Shown: positions 1-9,400 of the stretch, piece after piece
Numbering within the stretch: position 1 is the first letter of the stretch
Layout of the letters: each line of letters opens with the position of its first letter
Assembly: GCF_009740395.1 (NCBI RefSeq)
Contig: NZ_WOXT01000003.1
Location: 124,001 to 188,000, forward strand
Direction: 5' to 3'
Length of the DNA: 64,000 bases
DNA from: Noviluteimonas gilva
GTDB lineage: Bacteria > Pseudomonadota > Gammaproteobacteria > Xanthomonadales > Xanthomonadaceae
Program-made: the position numbers and the translations under genes
Notes under the pieces: generated by a model
Databases searched by the model: none
The model's input: the letters and a program-made list of their open reading frames with translations, nothing else
What the model was told of the DNA's origin: nothing

Positions 1-1274
1 CCGTCGAAGACCCAATCGGGCAGGGGCGCGTTCGCCATCGTCTGGTTGGCGACGATGTCGTCGGCGATCCATTGCGCGACCTGCTTCCAGCCCGCGGCCT
101 GCCAGGTTTCGAACGGACCGAGCGACCAGCCGTAGCCCCAGCGGATCGCGAGGTCGACGTCGCGCGCGGTGTCGGCGATGTCGGCCAGGTGATACGCGGT
201 GTAGTGGAACGTGTCGCGGAAGCAGGCCCACAGGAATTGCGCCTGGGGATGTTCGCTCGCACGCAATGCGGCGAACTTCTTCGCGGGATCGCGTTCCTTC
301 AGCAACTCGGCGACCGAGGGATCGAGTTCACCGGCGCTCGGGCGATAGTCCTGCTTCGCAAGATCGACGACGAGGATGTCCTTGCCGCGCTTGGTGTAGA
401 AGCCCGCGCCGGTCTTCTGGCCAAGCGCGCCCTTGCCGACGAGTGCCTGCAGCCATGCGGGCGCGGTGAAGTACGAATGCCACGGATCGTTGGGCAGCGT
501 GTCGCCCATCGTCTTGATCACGTGCGCCATCGTGTCGAGGCCGACGACGTCCGCGGTGCGGTAGGTCGCCGACTTCGGGCGGCCGATCGCCGGGCCGGTG
601 AGCGCATCGACGGTGTCGAAGCCCAGGCCCAGGCGCTGCGTGTGGTGCATCGCGGCCAGCATCGAGAACACGCCGATGCGGTTGCCGATGAAGTTCGGCG
701 TGTCCTTCGCATAGACCACGCCCTTGCCGAGCGTGGTGACGAGGAAGGTTTCGAGGCCTTCGAGGATCTCGGGATCGGTCGTCTGCGCCGGAATCAGTTC
801 GGCCAGGTGCATGTAGCGCGGCGGGTTGAAGAAGTGCACGCCGCAGAAGCGATGACGCAGCGCTTCGGGCAGCACACCGGCGAGCGCGTTGATGCCCAGG
901 CCCGAGGTGTTGCTCGCGAGCACCGCGTGCTCGGGCACGTAGTCCGCGATCTTCCGGTACAGGTCCTGCTTCCAGTCCATGCGTTCGGCGATCGCTTCGA
1001 TCACCAGGTCGCAACCGCGCAGCAACTCAAGACCCGTGTCGTAATTCGCCGGCACGATGCGATCGGCCAGCGCCTTGTCGGCGAGCGGAGCGGGGGAGAG
1101 CTTCGCGAGATTCGCGATCGCCTTGATCGCGATTCCATCGGCCGGGCCTTCTTTCGAAGGCAGGTCGAACAGCACCGTATCGACGCCGGCATTGGTCAGG
1201 TGCGCGGCGATCTGCGCGCCCATCACGCCCGCGCCGAGCACGGCGGCCCGGCGTACAAGCAGTTTCTTCGACAT
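1..1274 (-). CDS. 3-hydroxyacyl-CoA dehydrogenase (FadB/FadN-like), partial
   Basis: Fatty-acid beta-oxidation enzyme that oxidises 3-hydroxyacyl-CoA with NAD+. The protein starts MSKKLLVRRAAVLGAG with a Rossmann nucleotide-binding motif (GAGVMGAQIAAHL) near residues 15-27. It continues with the dehydrogenase signatures SNTSGLGI, GVHFFNPPRYMHL and DTPNFIGNRIG, then the helical C-terminal dehydrogenase domain. The frame is still open at position 1, so the 3' end lies outside the window. Relatives of this type are near 790 residues and end in an enoyl-CoA hydratase domain. The start is the ATG at 1274-1272. It lies 54 bases downstream of the TetR gene on the same strand, so the two are probably one operon. 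The enzyme class is clear; the full domain set is inferred. Confidence 0.88.
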   Translation of the reverse strand, partial: MSKKLLVRRAAVLGAGVMGAQIAAHLTNAGVDTVLFDLPSKEGPADGIAIKAIANLAKLSPAPLADKALADRIVPANYDTGLELLRGCDLVIEAIAERMDWKQDLYRKIADYVPEHAVLASNTSGLGINALAGVLPEALRHRFCGVHFFNPPRYMHLAELIPAQTTDPEILEGLETFLVTTLGKGVVYAKDTPNFIGNRIGVFSMLAAMHHTQRLGLGFDTVDALTGPAIGRPKSATYRTADVVGLDTMAHVIKTMGDTLPNDPWHSYFTAPAWLQALVGKGALGQKTGAGFYTKRGKDILVVDLAKQDYRPSAGELDPSVAELLKERDPAKKFAALRASEHPQAQFLWACFRDTFHYTAYHLADIADTARDVDLAIRWGYGWSLGPFETWQAAGWKQVAQWIADDIVANQTMANAPLPDWVFD

Positions 1275-1328
1275 GTTACGTAAGCCCTTGAACGGGAAAG
1301 TGGAAATCGGGGGACTTAAAGCAATCTC

Positions 1329-1949
1329 TCAACTTTTGAAACCGGCGGCCGCGAAGCGAATCAACTCCTCCGCGGCATGCAGCCGATGCGCGGACTCGGA
1401 AACACCCGAGGGCCGCTTGATCAGGCCGAAATCGGCCATCGCATACGTCAGGGCGCCGGAGAGGAAATCCAGTCGCCAATAAAGCGCTTCCTTGGTGAGC
1501 CCGGGCATACAACCGGCGATGGCTTTCGCGAATTCGCGCAGCACATGGCCGTATTGGTCGGAGAGGAACTTGCGCAGGCCATCGTTCTTTTCCGCATAGG
1601 CGCGGGCGATCACGCGGATGAAGGCGCCGCCGCCGTGGCGGTCCTGCGCCATGGCCAGCGCGGGTTCGACGAAGGCGGCCAGGATCGGCTCCAGCTCGCC
1701 CGGATGGTTCTTGATTGCGGTCTTCAGCGCCTCGAGGCGGTGGGCGCTCATGTCGTCCATGCGGCGGCGGAAGACCTCGTTGACGAGGTTCTCCTTGCTG
1801 CCGAAGTGGTAGTTCACCGCGGCGATGTTGACGTCCGCGCGGCTGGTTACCTGGCGCAGCGACGTGCCCGAGAACCCGTATTGGGCGAAGAGTTCTTCGG
1901 CGGCGCCGAGGATGCGGTCCTTGGTGGAGAAGTGGACGGTGGTGGGCAT
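1329..1949 (-). CDS. TetR-family regulator, PsrA-like
   Basis: DNA-binding repressor. The N-terminal helix-turn-helix runs through ILGAAEELFAQYGFSGTSL and the TetR recognition block VNIAAVNYHFGSKENLV (about residues 12-55). The C-terminal ligand domain contains FIRVIARAYAEKNDGLRKFL and WRLDFLSGALTYAM, which resemble Pseudomonas PsrA, a long-chain fatty-acid-responsive repressor of beta-oxidation genes. The start chosen is the ATG at 1949 (MPTTVHFSTKDRIL), five codons inside the longest frame. Its neighbour downstream is an acyl-CoA dehydrogenase-type beta-oxidation gene. I infer that it autoregulates this operon and senses acyl-CoA or fatty acid. A dyad that could be its operator lies 38 bases upstream. 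Confidence 0.85.
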   Translation of the reverse strand: MPTTVHFSTKDRILGAAEELFAQYGFSGTSLRQVTSRADVNIAAVNYHFGSKENLVNEVFRRRMDDMSAHRLEALKTAIKNHPGELEPILAAFVEPALAMAQDRHGGGAFIRVIARAYAEKNDGLRKFLSDQYGHVLREFAKAIAGCMPGLTKEALYWRLDFLSGALTYAMADFGLIKRPSGVSESAHRLHAAEELIRFAAAGFKS

Positions 1950-1986
1950 GGCGAGGGGCCTCAAACGGTCGGTTCAAGCGCACGGT

Positions 1987-2002
1987 TCAAACGCTTGTTC
2001 GA
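1987..2002. promoter_or_regulatory. Candidate TetR/PsrA operator dyad
   Basis: Imperfect palindrome TCAAACGCTTGTTCGA: half-site TCnAAC, 4-base spacer, GTTnGA, symmetric at five of six half-site positions. It lies 38 bases upstream of the TetR start, where an autoregulator would bind. Two direct copies of CGGTTCAA (1970-1977 and 1983-1990) overlap the same place. The assignment rests on position and symmetry only. Confidence 0.4.
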
Positions 2003-2109
2003 TCCTATTCCGTACGCCGACGTATCGTCAACGCACCGTTCGTGGTCGATGCGTTGCGGCCGCTCACCGGGGGTTGGGTTCCACGCGTGCAAGTGAAGCG
2101 TTCAACGGC

Positions 2110-2115
2110 TAGAAT
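2110..2115 (+). promoter_or_regulatory. Candidate ndk promoter -10 box
   Basis: TAGAAT is a good sigma-70 -10 hexamer. No convincing -35 hexamer sits 17 bases upstream. If it is used, transcription would begin near 2122 and the hairpin at 2136-2159 would fall at the very start of the ndk leader. Confidence 0.35.
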
Positions 2116-2135
2116 CGCCGCCAGCCATATCGGCT

Positions 2136-2161
2136 AAACCCGCGTTCCGTCGCGGGTTTTT
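2136..2161 (+). terminator. Intrinsic-terminator-like hairpin in the ndk leader
   Basis: A perfect 9-base stem (2136-2144 with 2151-2159), 6-base loop TTCCGT, and a run of T to 2161. Polarity is plus strand. No plus-strand gene precedes it in the window, so it either attenuates ndk or ends a very short leader RNA. Confidence 0.55.
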
Positions 2162-2217
2162 CTGTTATCCTCGGGCCGCGCGCAAGTCGCGAGCCCGCCT
2201 GCCCGGAGTATTTCGAA

Positions 2218-2643
2218 ATGGCGCTGGAGCGCACCCTGTCCATCATCAAGCCCGATGCCGTTGCCAAGAACGTCGTCGGCGAAATCTATTCCCGCTTCGA
2301 GAAGAACGGCCTGAAGGTCGTCGCCGCGAAGATGAAGCACCTGTCGAAGCAGGAAGCTGAAGGGTTCTATGCCGTCCACCGCGAGCGTCCGTTCTTCGGC
2401 GCGCTGGTGAACTTCATGATCTCCGGCCCGGTCATGATCCAGGCGCTCGAAGGCGACAACGCGGTGCTGAAGAACCGCGACCTGATGGGCGCCACCAATC
2501 CGAAGGATGCCGCCGCGGGCACGATCCGCGCCGACTTCGCCGACTCGATCGACGCCAACGCCGTGCACGGCTCGGATTCGCTCGAAAACGCTGCGATCGA
2601 AATCGCGTACTTCTTCCCCACCACCGACGTCTACGCGCGCTGA
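2218..2643 (+). CDS. ndk: Nucleoside diphosphate kinase
   Basis: Transfers the gamma-phosphate between nucleoside triphosphates and diphosphates through a phosphohistidine, balancing cytosolic NTP and dNTP pools. The 141-residue length is typical. Visible family signatures are [12 protein letters not shown] at the N-terminus, the [11 protein letters not shown] segment, [14 protein letters not shown], and the active-site NAVHGSDS, whose histidine is the phosphate carrier. The start ATG at 2218 follows a CCCGGAGTATTTCGAA ribosome-binding region. It heads the plus-strand run that continues into rlmN 58 bases later. Confidence 0.97.
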   Translation: MALERTLSIIKPDAVAKNVVGEIYSRFEKNGLKVVAAKMKHLSKQEAEGFYAVHRERPFFGALVNFMISGPVMIQALEGDNAVLKNRDLMGATNPKDAAAGTIRADFADSIDANAVHGSDSLENAAIEIAYFFPTTDVYAR

Positions 2644-2701
2644 GCGCCTGACGATCAAGGTCATCGAAACGAACGCAGTGAACGTGACGCTTCAAAACGG
2701 T

Positions 2702-3844
2702 ATGTCCGCCAAACAGAACCTCCTCGAGCTCGATCGCGAGGGCCTGGAAAACTTCTTCGCCGACACCCTTGGCGAGAAGCGTTTCCGCGCGCACCAGGTG
2801 ATGAAGTGGATCCATCATCGTTACGTCACCGATTTCGCCCAGATGACCGACTTGGGCAAGGTGCTGCGCGCCAAGCTCGAGGACGCGGCGGAAATCGTCG
2901 TGCCGAAGGTGCAATTCGAAAAGCCTTCGGCCGACGGCACGCACAAGTGGCTGCTCGGCATGGATGGCGGCAACGCCATCGAAGCCGTCTTCATTCCCGA
3001 CAAGGGCCGCGGCACGCTGTGCGTGTCCTCGCAGGTGGGCTGCGCGCTCAACTGCCAGTTCTGCTCCACGGCCACGCAAGGCTTCAACCGTAACCTCTCC
3101 ACCGCCGAGATCATCGGTCAGGTGTGGGTGGCCGCGCGTCACCTGGGCAACGTCCCGCACCATCAGCGCAAGCTCACCAACGTGGTGATGATGGGCATGG
3201 GCGAGCCGCTGGCCAATTTCGACAACGTCGTGCGCGCGATGAACGTCATGCGCGACGACCTGGGCTTCGGCCTGGCGAACAAGCGCGTCACGCTGTCGAC
3301 CGCGGGCATGGTCCCGATGATCGACAAGCTGGGCGAGGTGTGCGACGTCTCGCTCGCCATCTCCCTGCACGCGCCGAACGACGAGCTGCGCAGCGAACTG
3401 GTGCCGCTCAACAAGAAGTACCCGATCGCCGAACTCCTCGATTCCGCCGCGCGCTATGCGATGCGCAAGAAGGGCACGTCGATCACCTTCGAATACACGC
3501 TCATGAAGGGCGTGAACGATCAGCCGCAGCATGCCAAGCAGCTCGCGCGGCTGATGCACAAATTCGACAACGCCGTGCAGATGAAGGATGCGGCGAAGGT
3601 CAACCTGATTCCGTTCAATCCTTTCCCGGGCACGCGCTTCGAGCGCTCGCCGGAAGAGGACATCCGCGCGTTCCAGAAAACCTTGCAGGAAGCGCGCGTG
3701 CTGGCGACGGTGCGACGCACCCGCGGCGACGACATCGACGCTGCGTGCGGCCAGCTGAAGGGGCAGGTGCTCGACCGGACCCGGCGACAGGCCGCGTTCC
3801 GCAAGCACCTGGCCGAACAGGGGATTGGCGATGCGGCGGCCTGA
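2702..3844 (+). CDS. rlmN: Dual-specificity 23S rRNA/tRNA adenine-C2 methyltransferase
   Basis: Radical-SAM enzyme that makes m2A at 23S rRNA A2503 and tRNA position 37, affecting peptidyl-transferase function and decoding fidelity. The [4Fe-4S] ligands are the CALNCQFC cluster (Cys114, 118 and 121 from the chosen start). The methyl-carrying C-terminal cysteine is in DIDAACGQ (Cys349). Other signatures are [16 protein letters not shown] and [11 protein letters not shown]. The 380-residue length fits the family (E. coli 384). The start is uncertain: the ATG at 2702 gives [10 protein letters not shown], and an in-frame GTG at 2678 would add eight residues. It is followed by pilF with a 14-base overlap, so the two genes are translationally linked. 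Confidence 0.95.
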   Translation: MSAKQNLLELDREGLENFFADTLGEKRFRAHQVMKWIHHRYVTDFAQMTDLGKVLRAKLEDAAEIVVPKVQFEKPSADGTHKWLLGMDGGNAIEAVFIPDKGRGTLCVSSQVGCALNCQFCSTATQGFNRNLSTAEIIGQVWVAARHLGNVPHHQRKLTNVVMMGMGEPLANFDNVVRAMNVMRDDLGFGLANKRVTLSTAGMVPMIDKLGEVCDVSLAISLHAPNDELRSELVPLNKKYPIAELLDSAARYAMRKKGTSITFEYTLMKGVNDQPQHAKQLARLMHKFDNAVQMKDAAKVNLIPFNPFPGTRFERSPEEDIRAFQKTLQEARVLATVRRTRGDDIDAACGQLKGQVLDRTRRQAAFRKHLAEQGIGDAAA

Positions 3845-4649
3845 GGTCGTCGTCCTCGCACTCCTGGTGGCCCTCGTCGGGGCCGGTTGTTCGCGTGTCG
3901 CCTTCATGAAGACCGAGCCGGGCCGCAAGGGCTTCGAGTCGACGAACGAACCCGTCGTCGTCCATGAAAGCGCCGAAGCCCGCAATCGATCCACCGCGCG
4001 CAACTCGCTCGCCCTGTCGGAAGAACGCCTGCGCACGGGCGACCTGGTCGCCGCCGAAAAGTACGCGCGCCAGGCGCTGAAGTCCGATCCCAATTCCGTC
4101 GGCGCCTACACCTTGCTCGCCGTGATCGCGGACGGGCAGGGCCAGCCCGCGCAAGCCGGCCAGCACTACAAGCGCGCGTCCGAACTCGCGCCGGCCGATG
4201 GCCGCATGCTCAACAATTACGGCACGTGGTTGTGCAAGAACGGGCAGGCGCAGGCCTCGCTCGACTGGTTCGACCGCGCGCTGCAGGCGCCGGGTTACGC
4301 CACGCCCGCGGCCGCATTGGCCAATGCGGGCAGCTGCGCGCTCGATGTCGGCGACAACGTCCGCGCCGATCGCGACCTGCGCCAGGCCCTCGCGATCACC
4401 CCGGAAAACCCGGTCGCCCTGGCCGCGCTCGCGCGACTGCAATACCGCTCCGGCAACTATTTCGAAGCACGCGCCTTCTCCGAGCGCCGACTGGCGGCTG
4501 CCCCGGCGGACGCCGAAGCGCTAATACTTGCGTCACAGATCGAAGACAAACTCGGCGACAGTGCTGCGGCGTCGCGATACGTTCGCCGCTTGGGGGAGGA
4601 GTTCCCTGGCGCTGCGCAAGGGAACGTGGGGGGATCGAAGTCGCCATGA
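3831..4649 (+). CDS. pilF: Type IV pilus biogenesis TPR lipoprotein PilF/PilW
   Basis: Outer-membrane pilotin-type lipoprotein that helps assemble the PilQ secretin used by type IV pili. The 272-residue protein has a lipoprotein signal peptide with lipobox LVGAGC near residue 20. It then has tandem tetratricopeptide repeats (for example [20 protein letters not shown], then [18 protein letters not shown] and the repeats after it). The ATG at 3831 is preferred over a TTG two codons upstream. It overlaps rlmN at its 5' end and rodZ (ATGA) at its 3' end, a conserved gene order in Xanthomonads and Pseudomonads. Confidence 0.92.
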   Translation: MRRPEVVVLALLVALVGAGCSRVAFMKTEPGRKGFESTNEPVVVHESAEARNRSTARNSLALSEERLRTGDLVAAEKYARQALKSDPNSVGAYTLLAVIADGQGQPAQAGQHYKRASELAPADGRMLNNYGTWLCKNGQAQASLDWFDRALQAPGYATPAAALANAGSCALDVGDNVRADRDLRQALAITPENPVALAALARLQYRSGNYFEARAFSERRLAAAPADAEALILASQIEDKLGDSAAASRYVRRLGEEFPGAAQGNVGGSKSP

Positions 4650-5473
4650 ACAGCGAACACGAACACGCCTACGCATCCGGCGGAGAGCCCGGTGTCGGCG
4701 AACGTTTGCGCAAGGCACGCGTCGCCGCGGGCCTGTCGGTCGACGACGTCGCCGCGAAACTCAAGATGCCCCATCGCGTCGTGGAAGCGATGGAAGCCGA
4801 AGACTGGAAGCGCCTGGGCGCGCCGGTCTACGTGCGCGGGCAGTTGCGCAGCTATTCGCGCCTGCTCGGCCTGGTGACCTCGACCACGCTCGCCGCTTCC
4901 GGCATCGCACCGATCGAACCCACGCCCATCGTCGCGCGCAGCTACACGCCGCGGATGACGCGCTGGTTCGAACAGGGCAAGCGCCGCCTCGTCTACATCA
5001 TCCTGACCGCCGCGCTGGTCGTGCCCGCGTGGCTGGCGACCAAGCCGCACATCATGGGCCGCACGGATCCGGCGACGGTGCAGTCGCTCGATGCGCCCGC
5101 CACCGGTTCGCCGCAGGTCGGTGCGATCAGCGAGCCGGCGCCCGTCGCCAACGAACCCACCGTCGTCGCCTCGATGACGCCCAACCTCTCGCCGCGTCCG
5201 GCGGCGAAGTCCACGCTCGTGCTGCGCCTGACGGGCGACAGCTGGGTGCAGGTGCAGGCACCGGATGGCCGCACGATCGAGAAAGGCCTGATGTCGGCGG
5301 GCACCACGCGTTCCTATGCCGCCGGCGAAGTCGGCCGCGTCACGCTGGGCAACGCATCGGCGGTCGTGGTGCAGCAGGGCGATCGCCCGCAGGACCTGAC
5401 GCCCTACCAGCGCGCGAACGTTGCGCGCTTTACGGTATCCTCTGACGGCTCCCTGGCGCCGGTCGGCGACTGA
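4646..5473 (+). CDS. rodZ: Cytoskeleton protein RodZ
   Basis: Inner-membrane protein that links MreB to the elongasome and sets rod shape. The 275-residue protein has an N-terminal helix-turn-helix (VGERLRKARVAAGLSVDDVA, residues about 17-85) with the family motif YVRGQLRSYSRLLG. It then has a basic segment, one transmembrane helix (LVYIILTAALVVPAWLA, about 116-132), a proline/alanine-rich periplasmic linker, and a C-terminal DUF4115 beta domain (LVLRLTGDSWVQVQAPDGR onward). The start ATG at 4646 overlaps the pilF stop by four bases. In enterics ispG and hisS follow; here yfgM comes next. Confidence 0.95.
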   Translation: MNSEHEHAYASGGEPGVGERLRKARVAAGLSVDDVAAKLKMPHRVVEAMEAEDWKRLGAPVYVRGQLRSYSRLLGLVTSTTLAASGIAPIEPTPIVARSYTPRMTRWFEQGKRRLVYIILTAALVVPAWLATKPHIMGRTDPATVQSLDAPATGSPQVGAISEPAPVANEPTVVASMTPNLSPRPAAKSTLVLRLTGDSWVQVQAPDGRTIEKGLMSAGTTRSYAAGEVGRVTLGNASAVVVQQGDRPQDLTPYQRANVARFTVSSDGSLAPVGD

Positions 5474-5566
5474 CCCACGCGCGAAAGCACTGCCTGCGGG
5501 GCGCAGCCGTGACGCGTCCCGCGTACGCGCCCGCCCGCATCCCCCAGCAACAGCCCAAGAGTCAGC

Positions 5567-6205
5567 ATGGTCGACCATTTGCTCGATGAGCACGAACAAA
5601 GCGAACGCGTCCGCAGTTGGCTGCGCCAGAACGGCGCCGGCCTCATCGCGGGCATAGCCCTGGGCCTGGCCGCGATCGGCGGCTGGAACTGGTGGCAGAA
5701 CCACCAGGCCGGCCAGCGCGCGCAGATGGGCGCGCAGTACACCCACGTCGTCGACGCGATCGCCGCCAACGACCTGAAGAAGGCCGCCGCGGAAAACGCG
5801 ACGCTTTCGAAGTCCGATACCGAATACGCCGCGCTCGCCGCGATGCAACTGGCGCGCGCGCAGGTCGACAAGGGCGACCGCGACGGCGCGATCGCCACGC
5901 TCAAGGGCGTGCACGCGAAGGACCCGGCGATCATGGCCGTCGTGCGTTCGCGACTGGCCCGCCTGTACCTGGACGGCGGCAAGCCGCAGGACGCGCTGAC
6001 GCTGCTCGGCGACAAGCCCGAAGGCGCCGCGGCCATCGAAGCGCGCGGCGATGCGCTCTTCGCGCTCGGCCGCACCGAAGATGCACGCGCCGCCTACACG
6101 CAGGCGCTCGCGAAGCTCGACGTCGCCACCCCGGCGCGTCGTCTCGTCGAACTCAAGCTCATCCAGGTCGGCGGCAGCCCGGCCCGTCCGGAGAACAGCA
6201 TCTGA
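5567..6205 (+). CDS. yfgM: YfgM-like periplasmic chaperone/ancillary SecYEG factor
   Basis: Single-pass inner-membrane protein with periplasmic TPRs; in E. coli YfgM binds SecYEG and PpiD and helps hand over outer-membrane proteins. The 212-residue protein begins with the conserved cytoplasmic segment EHEQSERVRSWLRQNG. A transmembrane helix follows (AGLIAGIALGLAAIGGW, about 24-40), then TPR-like helices (LAAMQLARAQVDKGDRDGAI). Its stop overlaps the bamB start in TGATG, as expected for a yfgM-bamB pair. Confidence 0.92.
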   Translation: MVDHLLDEHEQSERVRSWLRQNGAGLIAGIALGLAAIGGWNWWQNHQAGQRAQMGAQYTHVVDAIAANDLKKAAAENATLSKSDTEYAALAAMQLARAQVDKGDRDGAIATLKGVHAKDPAIMAVVRSRLARLYLDGGKPQDALTLLGDKPEGAAAIEARGDALFALGRTEDARAAYTQALAKLDVATPARRLVELKLIQVGGSPARPENSI

Positions 6206-7407
6206 TGTCTGCGAATTCCCGCATTGTTTCGCGCGCGGCCCTCGTGCTCGCGTGCGTTTTCGTCCTCGGCGGCTGCACCACCATCAAGGGTTGGTTCGGC
6301 GGCAAGGACGACAAGAAAGCTTCAGAACCCGCTGAACTCACCGACATCACGCCGACCGCGACGGTCGCGAAGATGTGGTCGGTCGGCGCGGGCAAGGGCG
6401 AAGGCAAGATCGGCATCCGCCAGGGTCCGGCGGTCGCCGACGGCAAGGTGTTCGTGGCCGCGGTGACGGGCGGCGTCAGCGCGCTCGACCTGCAGACCGG
6501 CGCGGTGCAGTGGAACTTCACGCCTGCCGAAATCGAAGACAAGCCCAACGTGCGCCTTTCCGGTGGTCCCGGCGTGGGTGGCGGCGTGGTCGCGGTCGGT
6601 GGACTCGACGGCGAAGTGATCGCCCTCGATGCCGCGACCGGCACCGAGAAGTGGAAGGGCAAGGTCGGCGCCGAAGTCATCGCCGCGCCGGCCATCGGCG
6701 ATGGCCTGGTCATCGTGCGCAGCAACGACGGTCGCGTGACCGCGTTCGATGCCGAATCCGGCGCGCGTCGCTGGTTCTGGCAGCGCGATCTTCCGGCGCT
6801 CACCGTTCGCGGCAACGATTCGGTGCTGCTCGGCCCCGGCTTCGTGTTCGTCGGCAACGACGACGGCACGGTCGCCGCGCTGTCGACGTCCGACGGCCGC
6901 CTGCTGTGGGAACAGGCCGTCGCGCAGACCGAAGGCCGCAGCGAACTCGACCGCATGGCCGACGTCGACGGCACGCCCGTCCTCGACGGCACGACGATCT
7001 ACGCGACGAGCTTCAAGAAAGAAACGATGGCGATCGACGGCCCGACCGGCCGCCCGATCTGGCAGCGCGAAAACGGTGGTTCGGGCCGCATCGGCAATGC
7101 GCCCGATCGCGTGGTCGTCGCCGATCCGGCCGGCACCGTGTGGGCCATCGACAAGGCTACCGGTGGCGCGCTGTGGTCGCAGCCTGCGCTCGCACGCCGC
7201 AACGTCACGGGCGTGGCGGTGCAGGGCGATTTCGCCGTGGTCGCCGACTACGACGGTTACGTCCATTGGCTCCGCCTGTCCGACGGTGCGTTCGCCGCGC
7301 GCGAACGTGTCGGCGGTGATGAAGTGAAGGCCGCTCCTGTCGTCGCCGACGGCGTCCTGCTGATCCAGAACACCGACGGCGAAGTCACGGCCTTCCGGCT
7401 GCAGTAA
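6205..7407 (+). CDS. bamB: Outer membrane protein assembly factor BamB
   Basis: Lipoprotein subunit of the BAM complex that inserts beta-barrels into the outer membrane. The 400-residue protein has a signal peptide with lipobox VLGGC at about residue 24. A beta-propeller of PQQ-like repeats follows (such as [30 protein letters not shown] and [13 protein letters not shown]). The ATG at 6205 overlaps the yfgM stop by one base; longer upstream frames are spurious. It sits eight bases before der, a gene pair conserved across gammaproteobacteria. Confidence 0.96.
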   Translation: MSANSRIVSRAALVLACVFVLGGCTTIKGWFGGKDDKKASEPAELTDITPTATVAKMWSVGAGKGEGKIGIRQGPAVADGKVFVAAVTGGVSALDLQTGAVQWNFTPAEIEDKPNVRLSGGPGVGGGVVAVGGLDGEVIALDAATGTEKWKGKVGAEVIAAPAIGDGLVIVRSNDGRVTAFDAESGARRWFWQRDLPALTVRGNDSVLLGPGFVFVGNDDGTVAALSTSDGRLLWEQAVAQTEGRSELDRMADVDGTPVLDGTTIYATSFKKETMAIDGPTGRPIWQRENGGSGRIGNAPDRVVVADPAGTVWAIDKATGGALWSQPALARRNVTGVAVQGDFAVVADYDGYVHWLRLSDGAFAARERVGGDEVKAAPVVADGVLLIQNTDGEVTAFRLQ

Positions 7408-7415
7408 GGGTCCAA

Positions 7416-8822
7416 ATGCTTCCCCTCGTCGCGCTGGTGGGTCGTCCGAACGTCGGGAAGTCGACGCTGTTCAATGCGTTGACGCGCTCGCGCGATGCCC
7501 TCGTGCACGACGAGCCCGGCGTCACGCGCGATCGCAATTACGGTGTGTGCCGCCTGGATCCCGAGCGCCCGTTCGTGCTCGTCGACACCGGCGGCATCGC
7601 GGGCAGCGAAGAAGGCCTGGCCGGCGCCACCGCACGCCAATCGCGCGCGGCGGCCGAAGAAGCCGACCTGATCCTGTTCATCGTCGACGGCCGCGAAGGC
7701 GCGTCGTCCATCGACGACGAGATCCTCGCGTGGTTGCGCAAGGTCGATACGCCGACGTTCCTGGTCGTCAACAAGATCGACGGCCTGGACCCGCAAACCG
7801 CGCTCGCCGATTTCGCGCGCTACGGCTTCAAGGACGTGCTCGCCACGTCCTCGGCGCACAAGACCGGTATCGACACGTTGCTTGCGCGCGCGCTCGCCGC
7901 GCTGCCGAAGGACGGCGACGCCGAGATCCTCGACGACGATCCCGAGCGCATGCGCGTGGCCTTCGTCGGCCGCCCGAACGTGGGCAAGTCCACGCTGGTC
8001 AACCGCATCCTCGGCGAGGAGCGGATGATCGCCTCCGACGTGCCGGGCACGACGCGCGATTCGATCGCCGTCGACCTGGAACGCGACGGACGCAAATATC
8101 GTTTGATCGACACCGCCGGCCTGCGCCGCAAGGGCCGCGTCGAAGAAGCGGTCGAGAAGTTCTCGATCGTCAAGACGCTGCAGGCGATCGAACAGTGCCA
8201 GGTCGCGGTGATCCTGATCGACGCCGTCGAAGGCATCACCGAACAGGACGCCAGCGTGCTCGGCGCCGTGCTCGACGCCGGCCGCGCGCTCGTGGTGGCG
8301 ATCAACAAGTGGGACGGGCTGACCGACTACCAGCGCCAGCAGAACGAAGCGCTGCTCTCGCGCAAGCTCGCGTTCGTCGACTGGGCCGAAGCGGTGCGCA
8401 TTTCCGCGCTGCATGGGTCGGGCCTGCGCGAACTGTTCAAGGCGGTGCATCGCGCGCACGCGTCGGCCACGAAGAAGTTCACCACGGCGGATATCACGAA
8501 GGCGATCGAAATCGCCTACGAAACCAATCCGCCGCCGGTCGTGCGCGGCCATGTGGCCAAGCTGCGCTTCGCGCATCCGGGTGGTGAGAATCCGCCGACG
8601 TTCATCGTGCACGGCACGCGCCTGCGCACCTTGTCGGATTCGTATCGCCGGTATCTCGAAAACTTCTTCCGCAAGCGCTTCAAGCTCGTGGGCACGCCGG
8701 TTCGTTTCATCTTCAAGGAAGGCGAAAACCCGTACAAGGACAAGCCGAAGCAGCAACTCACGCAGCGCCAGGTCGTGAAGAAGCGCCGCCTGATGCGGCA
8801 CGTCAAGAAGCACGGCAAGTAA
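7416..8822 (+). CDS. der: Ribosome-associated GTPase Der (EngA)
   Basis: Essential GTPase that matures the 50S subunit. The 468-residue protein has two G domains in tandem. The first P-loop GRPNVGKST begins at residue 9 and has DTGG (G3) and NKID (G4). The second P-loop GRPNVGKST lies near residue 184 and has DTAG and NKWD. A C-terminal KH-like domain (about 355-440) and a basic tail rich in lysine and arginine follow. The ATG at 7416 is eight bases after bamB, so it is probably cotranscribed with the envelope genes upstream. Confidence 0.97.
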   Translation: MLPLVALVGRPNVGKSTLFNALTRSRDALVHDEPGVTRDRNYGVCRLDPERPFVLVDTGGIAGSEEGLAGATARQSRAAAEEADLILFIVDGREGASSIDDEILAWLRKVDTPTFLVVNKIDGLDPQTALADFARYGFKDVLATSSAHKTGIDTLLARALAALPKDGDAEILDDDPERMRVAFVGRPNVGKSTLVNRILGEERMIASDVPGTTRDSIAVDLERDGRKYRLIDTAGLRRKGRVEEAVEKFSIVKTLQAIEQCQVAVILIDAVEGITEQDASVLGAVLDAGRALVVAINKWDGLTDYQRQQNEALLSRKLAFVDWAEAVRISALHGSGLRELFKAVHRAHASATKKFTTADITKAIEIAYETNPPPVVRGHVAKLRFAHPGGENPPTFIVHGTRLRTLSDSYRRYLENFFRKRFKLVGTPVRFIFKEGENPYKDKPKQQLTQRQVVKKRRLMRHVKKHGK

Positions 8823-8832
8823 CGGGCACGCC

Positions 8833-9399
8833 GTGATCGCGCCGCGCGCCATCACGCTCGGGATCCTCGCCGGTGGTCGCGGCACGCGACTGGGCGGCAT
8901 CGACAAGGCCTGGATCGTGCGCGACGGGATCGCGCAGGTGCAGCGGTTGGCGAAGCGGTTCGACGGCGAGGTGTCGCAGGTGCTCGTCAGCGCGAATCGC
9001 GATCTGGAACGATTTCAAGCGCTGGGGTTTATCGCAGTGGCGGATCGCACGCGCGACCTCGGCCCGATCGGCGGACTCGATGCACTCGCGCACGCGTGCA
9101 CGACGCAGTGGCTGCTCACGATTCCCGTGGACCTCGTGTTCGTCAATGACTGCCTGATTCCCACGCTCGGCAGCGCAGGCGGGCAGGGCGCGAGCATCGA
9201 AGACGAGGACGGACCGCAGCCGTTGGTGGCGTTGTGGAATGTCGAAGCGCTTCGCAACGCGCCGTTCCAGCGCGACGACCTGTCGGTGCAATCGCTGCAA
9301 ACCGAGCTTGCGATGCCCCGCATCCGCCTGGACGGCGTGCGCTTCGGCAACCTCAACACGCCCGAAGACCTCGCCGCCGCCCACGCGACGCTGCCCTGA
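8833..9399 (+). CDS. mobA: Molybdenum cofactor guanylyltransferase MobA
   Basis: Adds GMP to molybdopterin to form the guanine dinucleotide cofactor used by DMSO-reductase-family enzymes. The 188-residue protein has the nucleotidyltransferase loop LAGGRGTRLGGIDK (residues about 12-25), the DLGPIGGLDAL segment, a conserved aspartate in TIPVDLVF, and FGNLNTPEDL near the C-terminus. It starts with GTG at 8833, ten bases after der. It ends one base before moeA, which supports a cofactor operon. Confidence 0.93.
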   Translation: MIAPRAITLGILAGGRGTRLGGIDKAWIVRDGIAQVQRLAKRFDGEVSQVLVSANRDLERFQALGFIAVADRTRDLGPIGGLDALAHACTTQWLLTIPVDLVFVNDCLIPTLGSAGGQGASIEDEDGPQPLVALWNVEALRNAPFQRDDLSVQSLQTELAMPRIRLDGVRFGNLNTPEDLAAAHATLP

Positions 9400-9400
9400 C

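Noticed and set aside
2507-2701. Extended 445-residue reading of rlmN starting inside ndk
   Set aside because: The added N-terminus is the ndk gene read in another frame and has no family similarity. Starts at 2702 or 2678 fit the family length.
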